Below, piece after piece: positions 54,788 to 63,862 of a stretch of 64,000 bases of DNA. The notes under the pieces were generated by a model that was not told the origin of the DNA, did not search any database, and was given only the letters and a program-made list of their open reading frames with translations. Source of the stretch: Paenibacillus_G elgii_A (GTDB taxonomy: Bacteria > Bacillota > Bacilli > Paenibacillales > NBRC-103111); the NCBI GenBank assembly GCA_042219835.1, contig JBHJMN010000005.1, positions 62,001 through 126,000 on the forward strand, read 5' to 3'. Position numbers and translations under genes: made by a program. Numbering within the stretch: position 1 is the stretch's first letter; each line of letters starts with the position of its first letter.

Positions 54788-55657
54788 TTACACTACGGCT
54801 TCCTGCCACAGCCGCCGGACGTTATCCATCGCGATTCTCGAACCGGTCCTCGGGTCCTCCATCCCTTCGAATTCGACGGACAAATAGCCGTCGTACCCCG
54901 AAGCCTTCAGCACCCGGATAACCTCCGGCATATCGATGTCGCCTTGTCCGACGATGGCGCCCCGCAGGAAGTTGCCGTGGGTCGACTTGAACCAGCCTTC
55001 GCCCGGATTGCGGTACGACGGACGGCGGTAAAAGTCTTTCAAATGCACCATGGACGCAAACGGAATGTTATTCAAAACGGCGCTGACCGGATCTTCGTCC
55101 ACACACAGGAAATTGCCGATATCCAGCGTCGTCTTGAAGTTGGCGCGATCCACCTCATGCACGAGCCGGAGCACCCGGTCGCTCGCTTGCAAGTAGAAGC
55201 CGTGGTTTTCCACGCTTGTAACGATATCGAACTGCGCTGCGTAGTCGGCGATGCGGCGGCACGCTTCGACAAGCCGGGGCAAGTCCGCTTCGAACTGGCG
55301 GATCGACGTTTCGGGGATCGGGCGCGACGCGACGTCGTGACGCATCCGCTTCACTCCAAGACCGCGGGCAATGTCGACCTGGCGCATCGTCTTCTCAATC
55401 TCCAGCTCGTAGGCCTCCGTCGTGGCCTGCACGAAATTCGCGCCGACCGCGTAGCCGGAAATATCAAGTCCCGCTTGATCTGCGGTCTTGCGGATATCTT
55501 CAACCAGCCCTGGATTGTTCGTCAAGTCGTACCCGATCGGCACGATCTCCACATGCTCGCCTCCATTATCGGCAATCCAGCGGATAGCTTCCGTTACGGT
55601 CACTTCTTTCTTATCGATAGCCCGGAATAAACTGTAGGTGCTTAATCCCAATTTCAT
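54788..55657 (-). CDS. TIM-barrel sugar phosphate isomerase/epimerase
   Basis: A 289-residue protein of the same TIM-barrel family as the one at 52790. Landmarks: GEHVEIVPIGYDL, VTSVENHGFYL (Glu), KTTLDIGNFLCVDED (Asp), MVHLKDF (His) and YLSVEFEGMEDP (Glu). ATG at 55657 has GGAGG 8 nt upstream. It is the first gene after the regulator, and with the next three forms a tight dehydrogenase-isomerase set. Confidence 0.9.
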   Translation of the reverse strand: MKLGLSTYSLFRAIDKKEVTVTEAIRWIADNGGEHVEIVPIGYDLTNNPGLVEDIRKTADQAGLDISGYAVGANFVQATTEAYELEIEKTMRQVDIARGLGVKRMRHDVASRPIPETSIRQFEADLPRLVEACRRIADYAAQFDIVTSVENHGFYLQASDRVLRLVHEVDRANFKTTLDIGNFLCVDEDPVSAVLNNIPFASMVHLKDFYRRPSYRNPGEGWFKSTHGNFLRGAIVGQGDIDMPEVIRVLKASGYDGYLSVEFEGMEDPRTGSRIAMDNVRRLWQEAVV

Positions 55658-55705
55658 GTGTACATCCTCCTAAGCCAAGTCCGATATAAACGACAAGCAT
55701 GCTTT

Positions 55706-57055
55706 TTAACGGCGCAGCAGGTCGTCCAGGAAGGAAAGTCGGTAAATTTGCTTCGGCCTGCCCTTCGCTCTGCCCCGTTCCTCTCCGGCCACCTCGACCA
55801 GTCCTGCGTCCATCCACTGCGTCAGCAGCCGATGGGTGCTGCGGACGGTCACGCCGAGAACCGACGCCAGCTCGTGAACGTTGTAGTACGTCTTGCCCGT
55901 ACGGGTGAGCTGAGCGACTACCCGGCTCAAATACGTCTGGGTCAAGCCCGCTTCCTCCGCCTTTTGAATCAAGGCGGCGTCCAGCAGCGTTAGCTCAGCG
56001 CCGAGCGGCTCGGCCATTTCCAGCGGGCCGATGACGCTCTCGTCTTCGCGGACGATGAAGCTGATGCAGCCGCCCGCGTCTTTGGCCCGTCGCAGCGCCA
56101 TCCGGGCATGCGAGCCCGCTTCGTGGGCGGACCGGCCGAAGCCGATGCCGATGCTCAGCGAAAGCGAGAAGGCGTCCCGCGCCATTTTGGCCAGCGGAAT
56201 ATATTTATATCCGCCCGTATGGCGCTCGAACGTCCCCCGCGTCGTGACGAACAAATATTCGTCGCCGCCCAGCGGGGTCAAGTGCCCTTCGAGCGTTTCG
56301 GCATACTCGAGCATCATCCGGTGGATATCCAGCTTCAGCCGCTGCACATCATGCTCCGACTTCCGGAGATCGGCCGCTTTGCGGAACCCGTCCACGTCAA
56401 TCAAGCCCACCACAATTTGCGATTCCTTGCTGCGGCGGGATTCCGTCGACAACAGCGCCCGCTCAAGCGCAACGATGATATCCTGCTCGGTCGGCAGCAC
56501 CCATTCGCTCGGCACGCCAAGCTCGCTCAGCTTCACCGATACGGAACGGAGCGCGGTCAAGGCAATCGCCGTCTTCCCCTGAGCATGTTGCTCCGCATGA
56601 AAACGAACCATCGCTTCCGTATCCGCAGGATCGCCGCTGTAGAACGTCAGTTCAGGCAGCGATTGGCCCAGCTCGCGGAACGTCTTCACGAACGGCTGGC
56701 CGGTCAGCGTATCGACCGACATGGCGCCGAGCCGCCCCATCCGCTCCGCCCGAAACAACGACCGGTACAGTCCCGAGCCGTTCAGCGGAACGAAATGAGC
56801 GGGTACGCGCAGCTGGACGCGATCGAGGCATACCTGGTATGGATGCGGTCCCGAATATAAGATCACTTCGACGCGGTCCATAAGGTCCCGGGTCCATTGA
56901 ACCGCTTCCTCCAGATTCGCGTACGCCCCGGCGACGGGGACGAAGGACGGAAACGATTTCATCGCTTGCAGCATGACGGGAATCATCGGCTCCGGTCCGA
57001 TCAGCGCTATCGGAATCCCTTTTTCTACGGTGGACGGACGATAAGTCCCGAACAT
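55706..57055 (-). CDS. Degenerate GGDEF-type regulator with C-terminal winged helix
   Basis: A 449-residue protein. An N-terminal receiver-like part (PIALIGPEPMIPVMLQAM) is followed by a cyclase-like domain with VVGLIDVDGFRKAAD and LGGDEYLFV (GGDEY for GGDEF, near residue 263), and SIGIGFGRSAHEAG. The last 70 residues read as a winged helix (VHELASVLGVTVRSTHRLLTQWMDAGLV). I read it as a transcription regulator of the cluster that uses the cyclase-like fold as a sensor; similar proteins occur in Bacilli, and nucleotide synthesis is not certain. It sits in the cluster and 48 nt before its first isomerase gene. Confidence 0.75.
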   Translation of the reverse strand: MFGTYRPSTVEKGIPIALIGPEPMIPVMLQAMKSFPSFVPVAGAYANLEEAVQWTRDLMDRVEVILYSGPHPYQVCLDRVQLRVPAHFVPLNGSGLYRSLFRAERMGRLGAMSVDTLTGQPFVKTFRELGQSLPELTFYSGDPADTEAMVRFHAEQHAQGKTAIALTALRSVSVKLSELGVPSEWVLPTEQDIIVALERALLSTESRRSKESQIVVGLIDVDGFRKAADLRKSEHDVQRLKLDIHRMMLEYAETLEGHLTPLGGDEYLFVTTRGTFERHTGGYKYIPLAKMARDAFSLSLSIGIGFGRSAHEAGSHARMALRRAKDAGGCISFIVREDESVIGPLEMAEPLGAELTLLDAALIQKAEEAGLTQTYLSRVVAQLTRTGKTYYNVHELASVLGVTVRSTHRLLTQWMDAGLVEVAGEERGRAKGRPKQIYRLSFLDDLLRR

Positions 57056-57165
57056 GACAACACCGCCTTACCCATGCTTGTGTTCAATCTATCTCCATTA
57101 TACCTGACAAGAGGAATCTGCCAATTGCAAAAAGGTGACGTTTTCAGCGCATCGCTTCTTCGCTA

Positions 57166-58368
57166 CTATGCCTGTTCCGCCGTCAAACGCTCCAAAGCAA
57201 TGGCGGCGAGCGCCGCCGCCCCAACCGGGAGACACGTTTCGTTAAGCGTAAACCGGGGATGGTGCAGCCCGAAAGCCTGCTCCGCTCCCGTCTCAGGACC
57301 TGAGCCAAGCCAAAAAAAGCAACCCGGCACCTGCTGCAAATAGGCGGAAAAGTCCTCGCCCGCCATCGTCGGCTCCGCCTGTACCCGCCGCTCGCGCCCC
57401 AGAAGCCTGTCCATGGCCCGCTCGGCGTGGGCCAGACAATCGTCATGGTTGACAAGAACCGGATTCTGTGGAATGTAGCGGAGCTCGGCCCGGCAGCGAT
57501 AGCCTTCGGCGATCCGCGTCACAAGCCGTTCCAGCCGCTCCTGCATCCCTATTTGCACTTTCGGCGCAAACGTCCGTACCGTACCGGTCAGACGAGCCCG
57601 GTGCGGGATGACGTTGTTCGCTTCCCCGGCCTGCAGGCTGCCGATGGTCACGACGGCGGGGGCGAACGGCGAAAGCTCGCGGCTTACTGCGGTTTGCAGC
57701 GCTAGAACGATGGCCGAAGCCGCCACGATCGGATCGATGCACTGGTCAGGGATCGCACCGTGCCCCCCTTTGCCCTCGATGTCGATCTCGATGCGGTCGA
57801 CGGAGCCCATAAGCGCCCCGGCGCGAGTCGCTAGCTTGCCCGCCGAAAGGGTCGGCAAATTGTGCAGCCCGTAAATTTCCGAGACGCTGTCCAGCGCGCC
57901 ATCCGCGATCATCGCTTTGGCGCCTGCGTTGATCTCCTCCGCCGCTTGGAACAGAAACCGCACGCTGCCGTTCAACTGTTCCCGGCGCTCCGTGAGCAGC
58001 CGGGCCGCGCCGAGCAACATCGCCGTATGCCCGTCGTGGCCGCAGGCGTGCATGACGCCAGGGCGGCGCGAGGCGAACGGCAGACCGGTCTCTTCCGTCA
58101 CCGGCAGCGCATCCATGTCGGCGCGCAGCGCAATGACGGGCCCCGGTCCGATGCCGTGAAGCTCGGCCGTCACGCCGTAGCCGCCGACGCCGGTACGCAC
58201 CTCAAGCCCGAGCCCGGTCAACTGCTCCGCCACCTTGCGGGACGTTTCCCGCTCGTCCAGACTCAGCTCGGGCTCGGCGTGAAGGTCGCGGCGAAACGCC
58301 ACCAGCGAGTCCGCAAGCCGTTCCGCCGACGCCAATAGCCCATGGCTGTCCTCAACGTTCGATTTCAT
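57166..58368 (-). CDS. M20-family amidohydrolase
   Basis: A 400-residue metal-dependent amidase/aminoacylase-like peptidase. Visible are FRRDLHAEPELSLDE, the metal-binding MHACGHDGHTAMLLGAA with Cys and His, the QAAEEINAGAKAMI Glu pair, the dimer-domain stretch GKGGHGAIP and PTMAGEDFSAYL. This is the HipO/AbgA-type subgroup that removes N-acyl groups from amino acids or similar amides. It has its own upstream gap of 80 nt. In this cluster it may release the free amine or acid from an N-acylated substrate. Confidence 0.9.
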   Translation of the reverse strand: MKSNVEDSHGLLASAERLADSLVAFRRDLHAEPELSLDERETSRKVAEQLTGLGLEVRTGVGGYGVTAELHGIGPGPVIALRADMDALPVTEETGLPFASRRPGVMHACGHDGHTAMLLGAARLLTERREQLNGSVRFLFQAAEEINAGAKAMIADGALDSVSEIYGLHNLPTLSAGKLATRAGALMGSVDRIEIDIEGKGGHGAIPDQCIDPIVAASAIVLALQTAVSRELSPFAPAVVTIGSLQAGEANNVIPHRARLTGTVRTFAPKVQIGMQERLERLVTRIAEGYRCRAELRYIPQNPVLVNHDDCLAHAERAMDRLLGRERRVQAEPTMAGEDFSAYLQQVPGCFFWLGSGPETGAEQAFGLHHPRFTLNETCLPVGAAALAAIALERLTAEQA

Positions 58369-58448
58369 TCGTTCATCCTCTTCCCCTGGAAACTATATCT
58401 TTTGAAGCGTCTCATCCGTGGCTTCTGCTTAAGCGCAGTCCCGGGAAC

Positions 58449-59516
58449 TCAAGCCATCCAGGATGCCAAATGCTCGCGGACGAACGCGTCATCGTTCAAT
58501 TCCGGGTAGTCCCGGTACATCCGATCGATCTCCTCCGCCTGTCCTGGCGACAGCGTTTCGTGAGGATTCAGGCACCAGATGCCTTTCATCAGACCTTGAC
58601 GGCGAAGCACCTCGTGGATGCCCGGGATGCAGCCGGCAAACCCGTGCGCCGGATCGAAAAACGCCGCGTTCGTATCCGTAACGGCCACGTTCCGGGTCAG
58701 CCACTCGCTGCCGATCGTCCCCGATTGCCGCACTTGCTTGATTTCCTCGAGCAGCTCGACCGCTTTGTGCGTCCAAACCGCCCAATGCCCAAGCAGCCCG
58801 CCGACGATCCGTTTTTCCACGGGTTTGCCATCCACCATAAAGCGGTAGACGGTCAGCAGATCGTTCACGATGTTATCGTCGTTGCCGGTGTACAGCGCAA
58901 TCTCGTCGCGCCGCGGCGAGTAGCAGACGGCCCGCGCCACGTCGATCGTTTGGTACCGGTTGAACGGCGCCATTTTGATCGCTACGATGCCGGGGATGGT
59001 GGCGAACTCCTTCCAAAAGTCGAAGCTGAATACCTTTCCGCCTACGGACGGCTGCAAATAAAAGCCGATAACCGGCATCTTTTCGGCGACCCGCGCCGTG
59101 CGTTCGAGGATTTGCGCTTCGCTCAAGCTTTGCAGCCCGCCCATGCTCAGCAGCCCTGCGTCATATCCGAGTCCGACCGCCGTGTCCGCTTCGTTCAGCG
59201 CCTGCTCGGTCGGGCCGCATATGCCGGCGATTTTCAGGAACGGACGCGTGATGTTGGCCCGGTCGACCTCCTCGGAGGCCATCCGCAGCACCTTCTCGAA
59301 CAGATTGAATTGCGGCTCGCGGATTTCAAACTGTGTCGAGTGCACGCCCACCGCGACGCCTCCGGCGCCGGAGGCGGCATAATAGCGGGTTAAAGCGCGC
59401 TGGCTGCGCTCGTCAAGCCGTCGCTGTTCGTCCAGCGCCAGCGGATGAGCCGGAATGACCAGCCCTTCGTGCAGCGCCCGGGATTGTTCCGGTGATAACT
59501 GTTTTCTGCCGCCCAT
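58449..59516 (-). CDS. DapA/NanA-family aldolase-like protein
   Basis: A 355-residue member of the dihydrodipicolinate synthase superfamily with the Schiff-base lysine probably in GIVAIKMAPFNRYQ, a barrel start GLVIPAHPLALDEQRRLDE and YYAASGAGGVAVGVHSTQF. It is longer than classic DapA (about 290) because of a C-terminal extension. Members split or form 2-keto acids. It starts 3 nt after the epimerase stop, so the two are coupled. Confidence 0.88.
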   Translation of the reverse strand: MGGRKQLSPEQSRALHEGLVIPAHPLALDEQRRLDERSQRALTRYYAASGAGGVAVGVHSTQFEIREPQFNLFEKVLRMASEEVDRANITRPFLKIAGICGPTEQALNEADTAVGLGYDAGLLSMGGLQSLSEAQILERTARVAEKMPVIGFYLQPSVGGKVFSFDFWKEFATIPGIVAIKMAPFNRYQTIDVARAVCYSPRRDEIALYTGNDDNIVNDLLTVYRFMVDGKPVEKRIVGGLLGHWAVWTHKAVELLEEIKQVRQSGTIGSEWLTRNVAVTDTNAAFFDPAHGFAGCIPGIHEVLRRQGLMKGIWCLNPHETLSPGQAEEIDRMYRDYPELNDDAFVREHLASWMA

Positions 59517-59519
59517 ACG

Positions 59520-60536
59520 TTAAAATTTCCCCTCTCTTTCCTGAAAATGCGTCGGCTTGTTAATCGTTTTGCCTTCGTGCATTACCCATTCGGCCACCCA
59601 ATCGATCATTTGCAAAAGCGATATCCGCGGATACCCGAACAGCTGCATGCATTTCGACGCATTGCTAAGCAGCGCCGTTTCCGCCTCCTGCCCGGTGAAC
59701 ACCGCTTCCGTTCCAAGCCGCTTGGCGAGCTCTGTAGCCGCATACCGGATCGACACCGTCTCCGGACCGGTCACGTTCAACAGCTCCGCCCCCGGCTTGC
59801 AGACCAGCAGCGAACGAAGCGCAATTTCGTTGGCGTCGCCCTGCCAAATGCAGTTGAAATGCCCCATGGATACGTCGATCGGACGACCTTCCTTCACCGA
59901 TTTTGCAATTTCCAGCAGCACCCCGTACCGCAGATCGATCGCATAATTGAGACGGTAGATGGAGATCGGCGTTCCGTATTGATGGGAAAAATGCTCGAAC
60001 ACCCGCTCGCGTCCGAGACACGACTGTCCGTACTCGCCGACCGGCGAAGGAGCCATCGATTCGCTCGCTCCGCCCTGCAGGACAGGAGTCAACGGATAGA
60101 CGTTGCCGGTGGAGAATACAACGATCCGTGAATGACGGAACTTCTCCGCCACGCGGCCCGGCAAATAAGCGTTCATCGCCCATGTAAAATACTCTTTTCC
60201 TGTGGTGCCGAATTTCGTTCCAGCCATATAAATGATGTTTTTCACGTCAGGCAGCTTTTGAAGCTGCTCATCGTTCAGCAGATCGCACGCAATCGTTTCG
60301 ATGCCGACGCTCTCCAGCTCTTCCTTCAGCCCTTTTTCTGAAAATCTCGACACGCCGTATACTTTGCGGTCGACCCCCGATTCCCGGATTGCGTTGATCG
60401 CCAGCTTGGCCAGACTCGGCCCCATTTTGCCGCCCACCCCAAGCAGCATGATGTCTCCCTCCAGCGACTTCATCTCCTGCACCAAAGCAGGCGACGGCTC
60501 GGCAAGCTTATGTTCCAGTTCCTCCACAGTTCTCAT
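59520..60536 (-). CDS. NAD-dependent epimerase/dehydratase
   Basis: A 338-residue extended short-chain dehydrogenase. Landmarks: IMLLGVGGKMGPSLAKLAI in place of GxxGxxG at residues 30-45, IIYMAGTKFG, VVFSTGNVYP and the catalytic GEYGQSCLGRERVF with Y-x-x-x-R in place of Y-x-x-x-K. The missing lysine suggests a changed or lost redox activity. It is the first gene of the catabolic cluster, behind the cre-bearing promoter. Confidence 0.85.
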   Translation of the reverse strand: MRTVEELEHKLAEPSPALVQEMKSLEGDIMLLGVGGKMGPSLAKLAINAIRESGVDRKVYGVSRFSEKGLKEELESVGIETIACDLLNDEQLQKLPDVKNIIYMAGTKFGTTGKEYFTWAMNAYLPGRVAEKFRHSRIVVFSTGNVYPLTPVLQGGASESMAPSPVGEYGQSCLGRERVFEHFSHQYGTPISIYRLNYAIDLRYGVLLEIAKSVKEGRPIDVSMGHFNCIWQGDANEIALRSLLVCKPGAELLNVTGPETVSIRYAATELAKRLGTEAVFTGQEAETALLSNASKCMQLFGYPRISLLQMIDWVAEWVMHEGKTINKPTHFQEREGKF

Positions 60537-60564
60537 CGATCAAGACAGCTCCCTTCGTCACGTT

Positions 60565-60578
60565 TGATAACGTTTTCA
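60565..60578 (-). promoter_or_regulatory. cre site (catabolite control)
   Basis: On the minus strand TGAAAACGTTATCA matches the CcpA consensus TGWAARCGYTWWCW at every position. It overlaps the expected transcription start of the catabolic cluster, so repression by glucose is likely. A LacI-family operator would look the same. Confidence 0.8.
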
Positions 60579-60583
60579 ATATC

Positions 60584-60631
60584 ATCATAGCGCCATCAGG
60601 TATTTAAAGACAAGTCTATATATTGTCTTTA
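60584..60631 (-). promoter_or_regulatory. Promoter and palindromic operator of the catabolic cluster
   Basis: On the minus strand -35 TTGTCT (60608-60613) and -10 TATGAT (60584-60589) are 18 nt apart. A perfect palindrome AAAGACAA/TTGTCTTT with a 9-nt centre (60607-60631) covers the -35 box and is a good operator for the cluster's regulator. Confidence 0.65.
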
Positions 60632-60731
60632 ATTAAATCTGGAAAACCCAAACGTTGGCGCGCAGGAGGACGGATATGGGGTTGGGCGAATATCCATGAT
60701 ATGGTATATTGGTTTTGGAGGTCTTATCCGG

Positions 60732-61370
60732 ATGAAAATAAAAGTAGTTCTCGCCTGTCTGTTTGCGCTTGCCTTTGCGGCCGGGATCTGGAATGACGCA
60801 CAGAAGAAGCAGCCTGCGATGCCGGTCAATACAAGCGCGGATTCAAATGCTTCTCCAGATGATAAAGCAAACACGATAAGCTATGTTCCAAGAACGGATG
60901 ATGAATACGCGTCAATCCAGAGCGCAGCAAGCACGGACAGTTTATTCATCTATAAGTTTCAATCGGATGACGAGAGTATTAACCAGATCGATTGCTGGAT
61001 GGAGCGTTACGTGAACGGAGCGTTTAAGGAGACGCTGGCATCGGTGGGGACGAGTCTGAGGCACAAACGGGAAAATAAGCTGTACTGGAGTCTGACCAGT
61101 GTAAACGATAAGGAGCAGATGTGGATTGTTTCGGTGCGGGACGAAGGCGGCTCCTCCTCCAGTAAGGGCTCCATAGCTAAAGAAGCTTTTCTTTCGTCAA
61201 CGTGGGGCTCGATTATCGACAGCGAAAAGATCATACCGGGGGAGCCTATTACATTAGGCGCGATCGTACGCAAGAAGGAGCAGGGTCTGACGAGTTTCGT
61301 ACGAGACCCTGATAAATTAATCAACGCATTCGACGAAGTTTATCTGCTGAAATGCCGTTTTAAAGCTTAA
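60732..61370 (+). CDS. Hypothetical membrane-anchored or exported protein
   Basis: A 212-residue protein I do not recognise. A single N-terminal helix (VVLACLFALAFAAGIW) without lipobox is followed by a Ser/Asp-rich linker and a soluble domain with SLFIYKFQSDDESINQIDCWMERY, SWSLTSV-type beta strands and VRDEGGSSSSKGSIAKE. ATG at 60732 has GGAGG 10 nt upstream. It stands alone next to the catabolic promoter region, divergent from it. Confidence 0.7.
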   Translation: MKIKVVLACLFALAFAAGIWNDAQKKQPAMPVNTSADSNASPDDKANTISYVPRTDDEYASIQSAASTDSLFIYKFQSDDESINQIDCWMERYVNGAFKETLASVGTSLRHKRENKLYWSLTSVNDKEQMWIVSVRDEGGSSSSKGSIAKEAFLSSTWGSIIDSEKIIPGEPITLGAIVRKKEQGLTSFVRDPDKLINAFDEVYLLKCRFKA

Positions 61371-61473
61371 TTCAGTTGTGTCTCCCTCCCCAAGCCTGAG
61401 CCGCTCTCTTCCATTTGCAGAGATCGCGACTCGGGCAAGCTCTACCGCGAACGGCGTTGCCTGGCATCACAAG

Positions 61474-61920
61474 TCACTCTTCCTCTTCAAGCTTCGGCTC
61501 CCGGAAATCGCCATAGCTTTCCAGGTATTCAAAAAAGGCCTCATCCCCATTGCCTTCCAACAGGTTCAGGAACGCATACGAAATCATTTCGATCCACTCC
61601 TCCAATCGGCGCACGTCATCTTCCGCGATCAAACCGTTAGAACGGAGCATGCCGTCCGAATGAACGCCCCACGCCCGGCTTAAGTGGCACATCCCCCATA
61701 CGGCGGTGACAACATCCCGATCCAGATGCGAAGTCTCCGGCCCCAGCTTCTTTTGTAAAATATACAGAGCATACATGACCTCGTGAAAGTTCTCTTCGAT
61801 CAAGCCGCGGTACGGGCGCAGCGACATTAGGAATCCGGTTTGACCCTTGGGATGGTCGATCGCCTCATCAATTGAGAAACTGTGCAGCATCAGCAGCCGC
61901 TTTGCTTCTTCTTCCGTCAT
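61474..61920 (-). CDS. Hypothetical protein, 148 residues, acidic
   Basis: A soluble, acidic, mostly helical protein (FHEVMYALYILQKKLG, VVTAVWGMCHLSRAWGVH, RRLEEWIEMISYAFLNLLEG) with an EEEE C terminus. I know no function. The helical repeat-like organisation and acidic charge recall small immunity-type proteins, but no toxin gene is adjacent. Confidence 0.65.
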   Translation of the reverse strand: MTEEEAKRLLMLHSFSIDEAIDHPKGQTGFLMSLRPYRGLIEENFHEVMYALYILQKKLGPETSHLDRDVVTAVWGMCHLSRAWGVHSDGMLRSNGLIAEDDVRRLEEWIEMISYAFLNLLEGNGDEAFFEYLESYGDFREPKLEEEE

Positions 61921-62160
61921 GGTTCCCCTCCCACTATTCTTTTCTTTTCAGCGTACCCGTTACTTCACTTCTTCATGGAGAGACAAAAATCCTTGTAAGG
62001 CATCCGATGATCATTAGGTTCTTTTTTGCCTTACGAGCAGTTTTTATTGGTTAGTATGGGGATGCTTTTAACCAAATTGTGAGCAAAAAGAAGGAACCGG
62101 GCGGAGACTTACCGAATCTTATGTAAAGAAACTGCTATTTTTTAACTTTCCAGGAGTGCG

Positions 62161-62364
62161 CGTATAAGCAATCGAGACCGCAAGTATAAAACGATTGAAA
62201 TCGGCACCGGCAATTCAAGTATCGGTCAGCTCGCTCTGTATCAGAAGTGCGGCTTCCGTATGGCCTGGAGCGACAGGGACTTTATCACCCGGCACTACGA
62301 GGAGCCGATTTACGAGAACGGGATGCAGGTGGTCGATATGGTGCGCCTCTCGCAAGATTTGTAA
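62161..62364 (+). pseudogene. C-terminal fragment of a GNAT acetyltransferase gene
   Basis: In frame from 62161 to TAA 62362-62364 the sequence reads KTIEIGTGNSSIGQLALYQK, then GFRMAWSDRDFITRHYEEPI, the usual end of a GNAT protein (NSSIGQLALYQKCGF is its acetyl-CoA/last-strand region). No start codon or ribosome site precedes it and the N-terminal two thirds are missing. It is a remnant, 67 codons long. Confidence 0.75.
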
Positions 62365-62370
62365 CTAAAA

Positions 62371-62390
62371 AAGCCTGATGTCTCAGGCTT
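62371..62390 (-). terminator. Terminator overlapping the NhaC-type gene stop
   Basis: Stem AAGCCTGA/TCAGGCTT with a 4-nt loop, followed on the minus strand by TTTT. The stop codon TGA (62383-62385) lies inside the stem. Confidence 0.8.
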
Positions 62391-63702
62391 GAACGCGGAC
62401 TTTCGCACGATCCAGATAAACGGAATATAAATAAGTGCAGAGCGGCAGGCTCCATAAAAAGATCGCAAAGGGCAAGTACTGCTCCACCGGCACGCCGACG
62501 AACGTGCTGCACAGCACAGCCAGCAAATTCCACGGTACGGCCGCGGCCAGAACGGCGCTCGTATCGGCGATGACGCGCGAGAGGTGCGCGGAGTTGAACC
62601 GGCGGTTCCATAGCGGCAAAATGTTGCGGCCGGACATGATGATCGGCAGCGTCTGCGTGCAGGAGATCAGACAGAGGACGAAGCCAAACGCTCCCGTGCG
62701 CCATGTGGCGGAAGCGAGCGAAGGCATAGCCCCCATCATCCGCTCGATGTACGCGCCGATCATGTTCGACCGTTCCAGAATGCCGTTGAACGCTCCGGCC
62801 AGCACAATCAGCGAGACGAGGCTGATCATGCTCAGCAATCCCTTGCCTTCGACAATCGAATGCTCCGCACCGCTCCACATCACTTTCAGCCAAGCGGCCG
62901 GCCCTATCCCTTTTTGCAGACTTCCTATTATAATAGCTGCGGCAATGGATAACAGAAATCCGTATTTCGTCTTCATCCGCAGCACGATCGAGCCGAGAAG
63001 AACGAGAATCGGGATCAGGAGCACGAGCGATTCACCGAGATTGGAAGGAATGAGGTTGGCCGCTTGCTCCAGCGGACTGTGCGCCGTCCGCAGATCGAGC
63101 CACCCGTAAAAGGCCAGCGAGGCGAGCACGGCAAGCGCCGAGGTCGGAGCCATCGCCCGCCATTGCCGCGGGACGGACGTCTCGGTCGAAGCCGCGATCA
63201 ACTGATGCGCGCTGGAAAACGGCGACGTCCGGTCGCCGACAAAGATGCCGGAGACGACAGCCCCGGCAGCGTACGGCAGCGGAACGCCCACATGGATCGC
63301 CATCCCGATGAGCGGAACCCCGACCGCGCTGAGCGTCCCGGTCGAGGTCCCGAGAATCATCGACACGAACGCGCAGATCAGAAACGAAAAGGTCAGCGCA
63401 TACTGCGGCTGCACGACGGCAAGCGCCCATTGAATCAGTTCGTCCATCGTTCCGCTGACCGCCCAGCAAGGAAGAATCACGCCGACGAGCAGCAGCAGCC
63501 AGACGACCTCCTTGGTACGGCGAACGCCTTCCAGTATCCCGGCGCCAAGTTCCTTGCCTCCAATTCCGCTGCGGAGCGAAATCAGAATAAGAGCCAGAAG
63601 CCCTGCCGAAAAGCCGAAGACGACCGGAATTTGGGCCATATAGGCTGCAGCGATGCCAAGTACGGTAATACCTACAATGATTACAAGTTGACGAAACGAC
63701 AT
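62383..63702 (-). CDS. NhaC-family Na+/H+ antiporter
   Basis: A 439-residue, about 12-helix membrane protein of the NhaC/tetracycline-antiporter superfamily. Landmarks are GFSAGLLALILISLRSG, FSFLICAFVSMILGTSTGTLSAVG, SGIFVGDRTSPFSSAHQL and late VIADTSAVLAAAVPWNLLA. The GDRTSPFS and PWN motifs are conserved in NhaC. ATG at 63702. It exchanges Na+ for protons, or malate and lactate in the MleN subgroup; the ion is not decided. Confidence 0.92.
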   Translation of the reverse strand: MSFRQLVIIVGITVLGIAAAYMAQIPVVFGFSAGLLALILISLRSGIGGKELGAGILEGVRRTKEVVWLLLLVGVILPCWAVSGTMDELIQWALAVVQPQYALTFSFLICAFVSMILGTSTGTLSAVGVPLIGMAIHVGVPLPYAAGAVVSGIFVGDRTSPFSSAHQLIAASTETSVPRQWRAMAPTSALAVLASLAFYGWLDLRTAHSPLEQAANLIPSNLGESLVLLIPILVLLGSIVLRMKTKYGFLLSIAAAIIIGSLQKGIGPAAWLKVMWSGAEHSIVEGKGLLSMISLVSLIVLAGAFNGILERSNMIGAYIERMMGAMPSLASATWRTGAFGFVLCLISCTQTLPIIMSGRNILPLWNRRFNSAHLSRVIADTSAVLAAAVPWNLLAVLCSTFVGVPVEQYLPFAIFLWSLPLCTYLYSVYLDRAKVRVQA

Positions 63703-63862
63703 CGAAGATCCCTTTCCATTTCCATAAAGAATGTGTGTTCGTCCATTATACCCGATACAGTTAAATTTTGATCCCCTTCAGGGGATTCCCATGGCAAAAA
63801 AATTTGTTTATAGTTAAAATGGTACCGCTGCCACTCGAAACTTTAAAAAGGAGAAATGAAGC

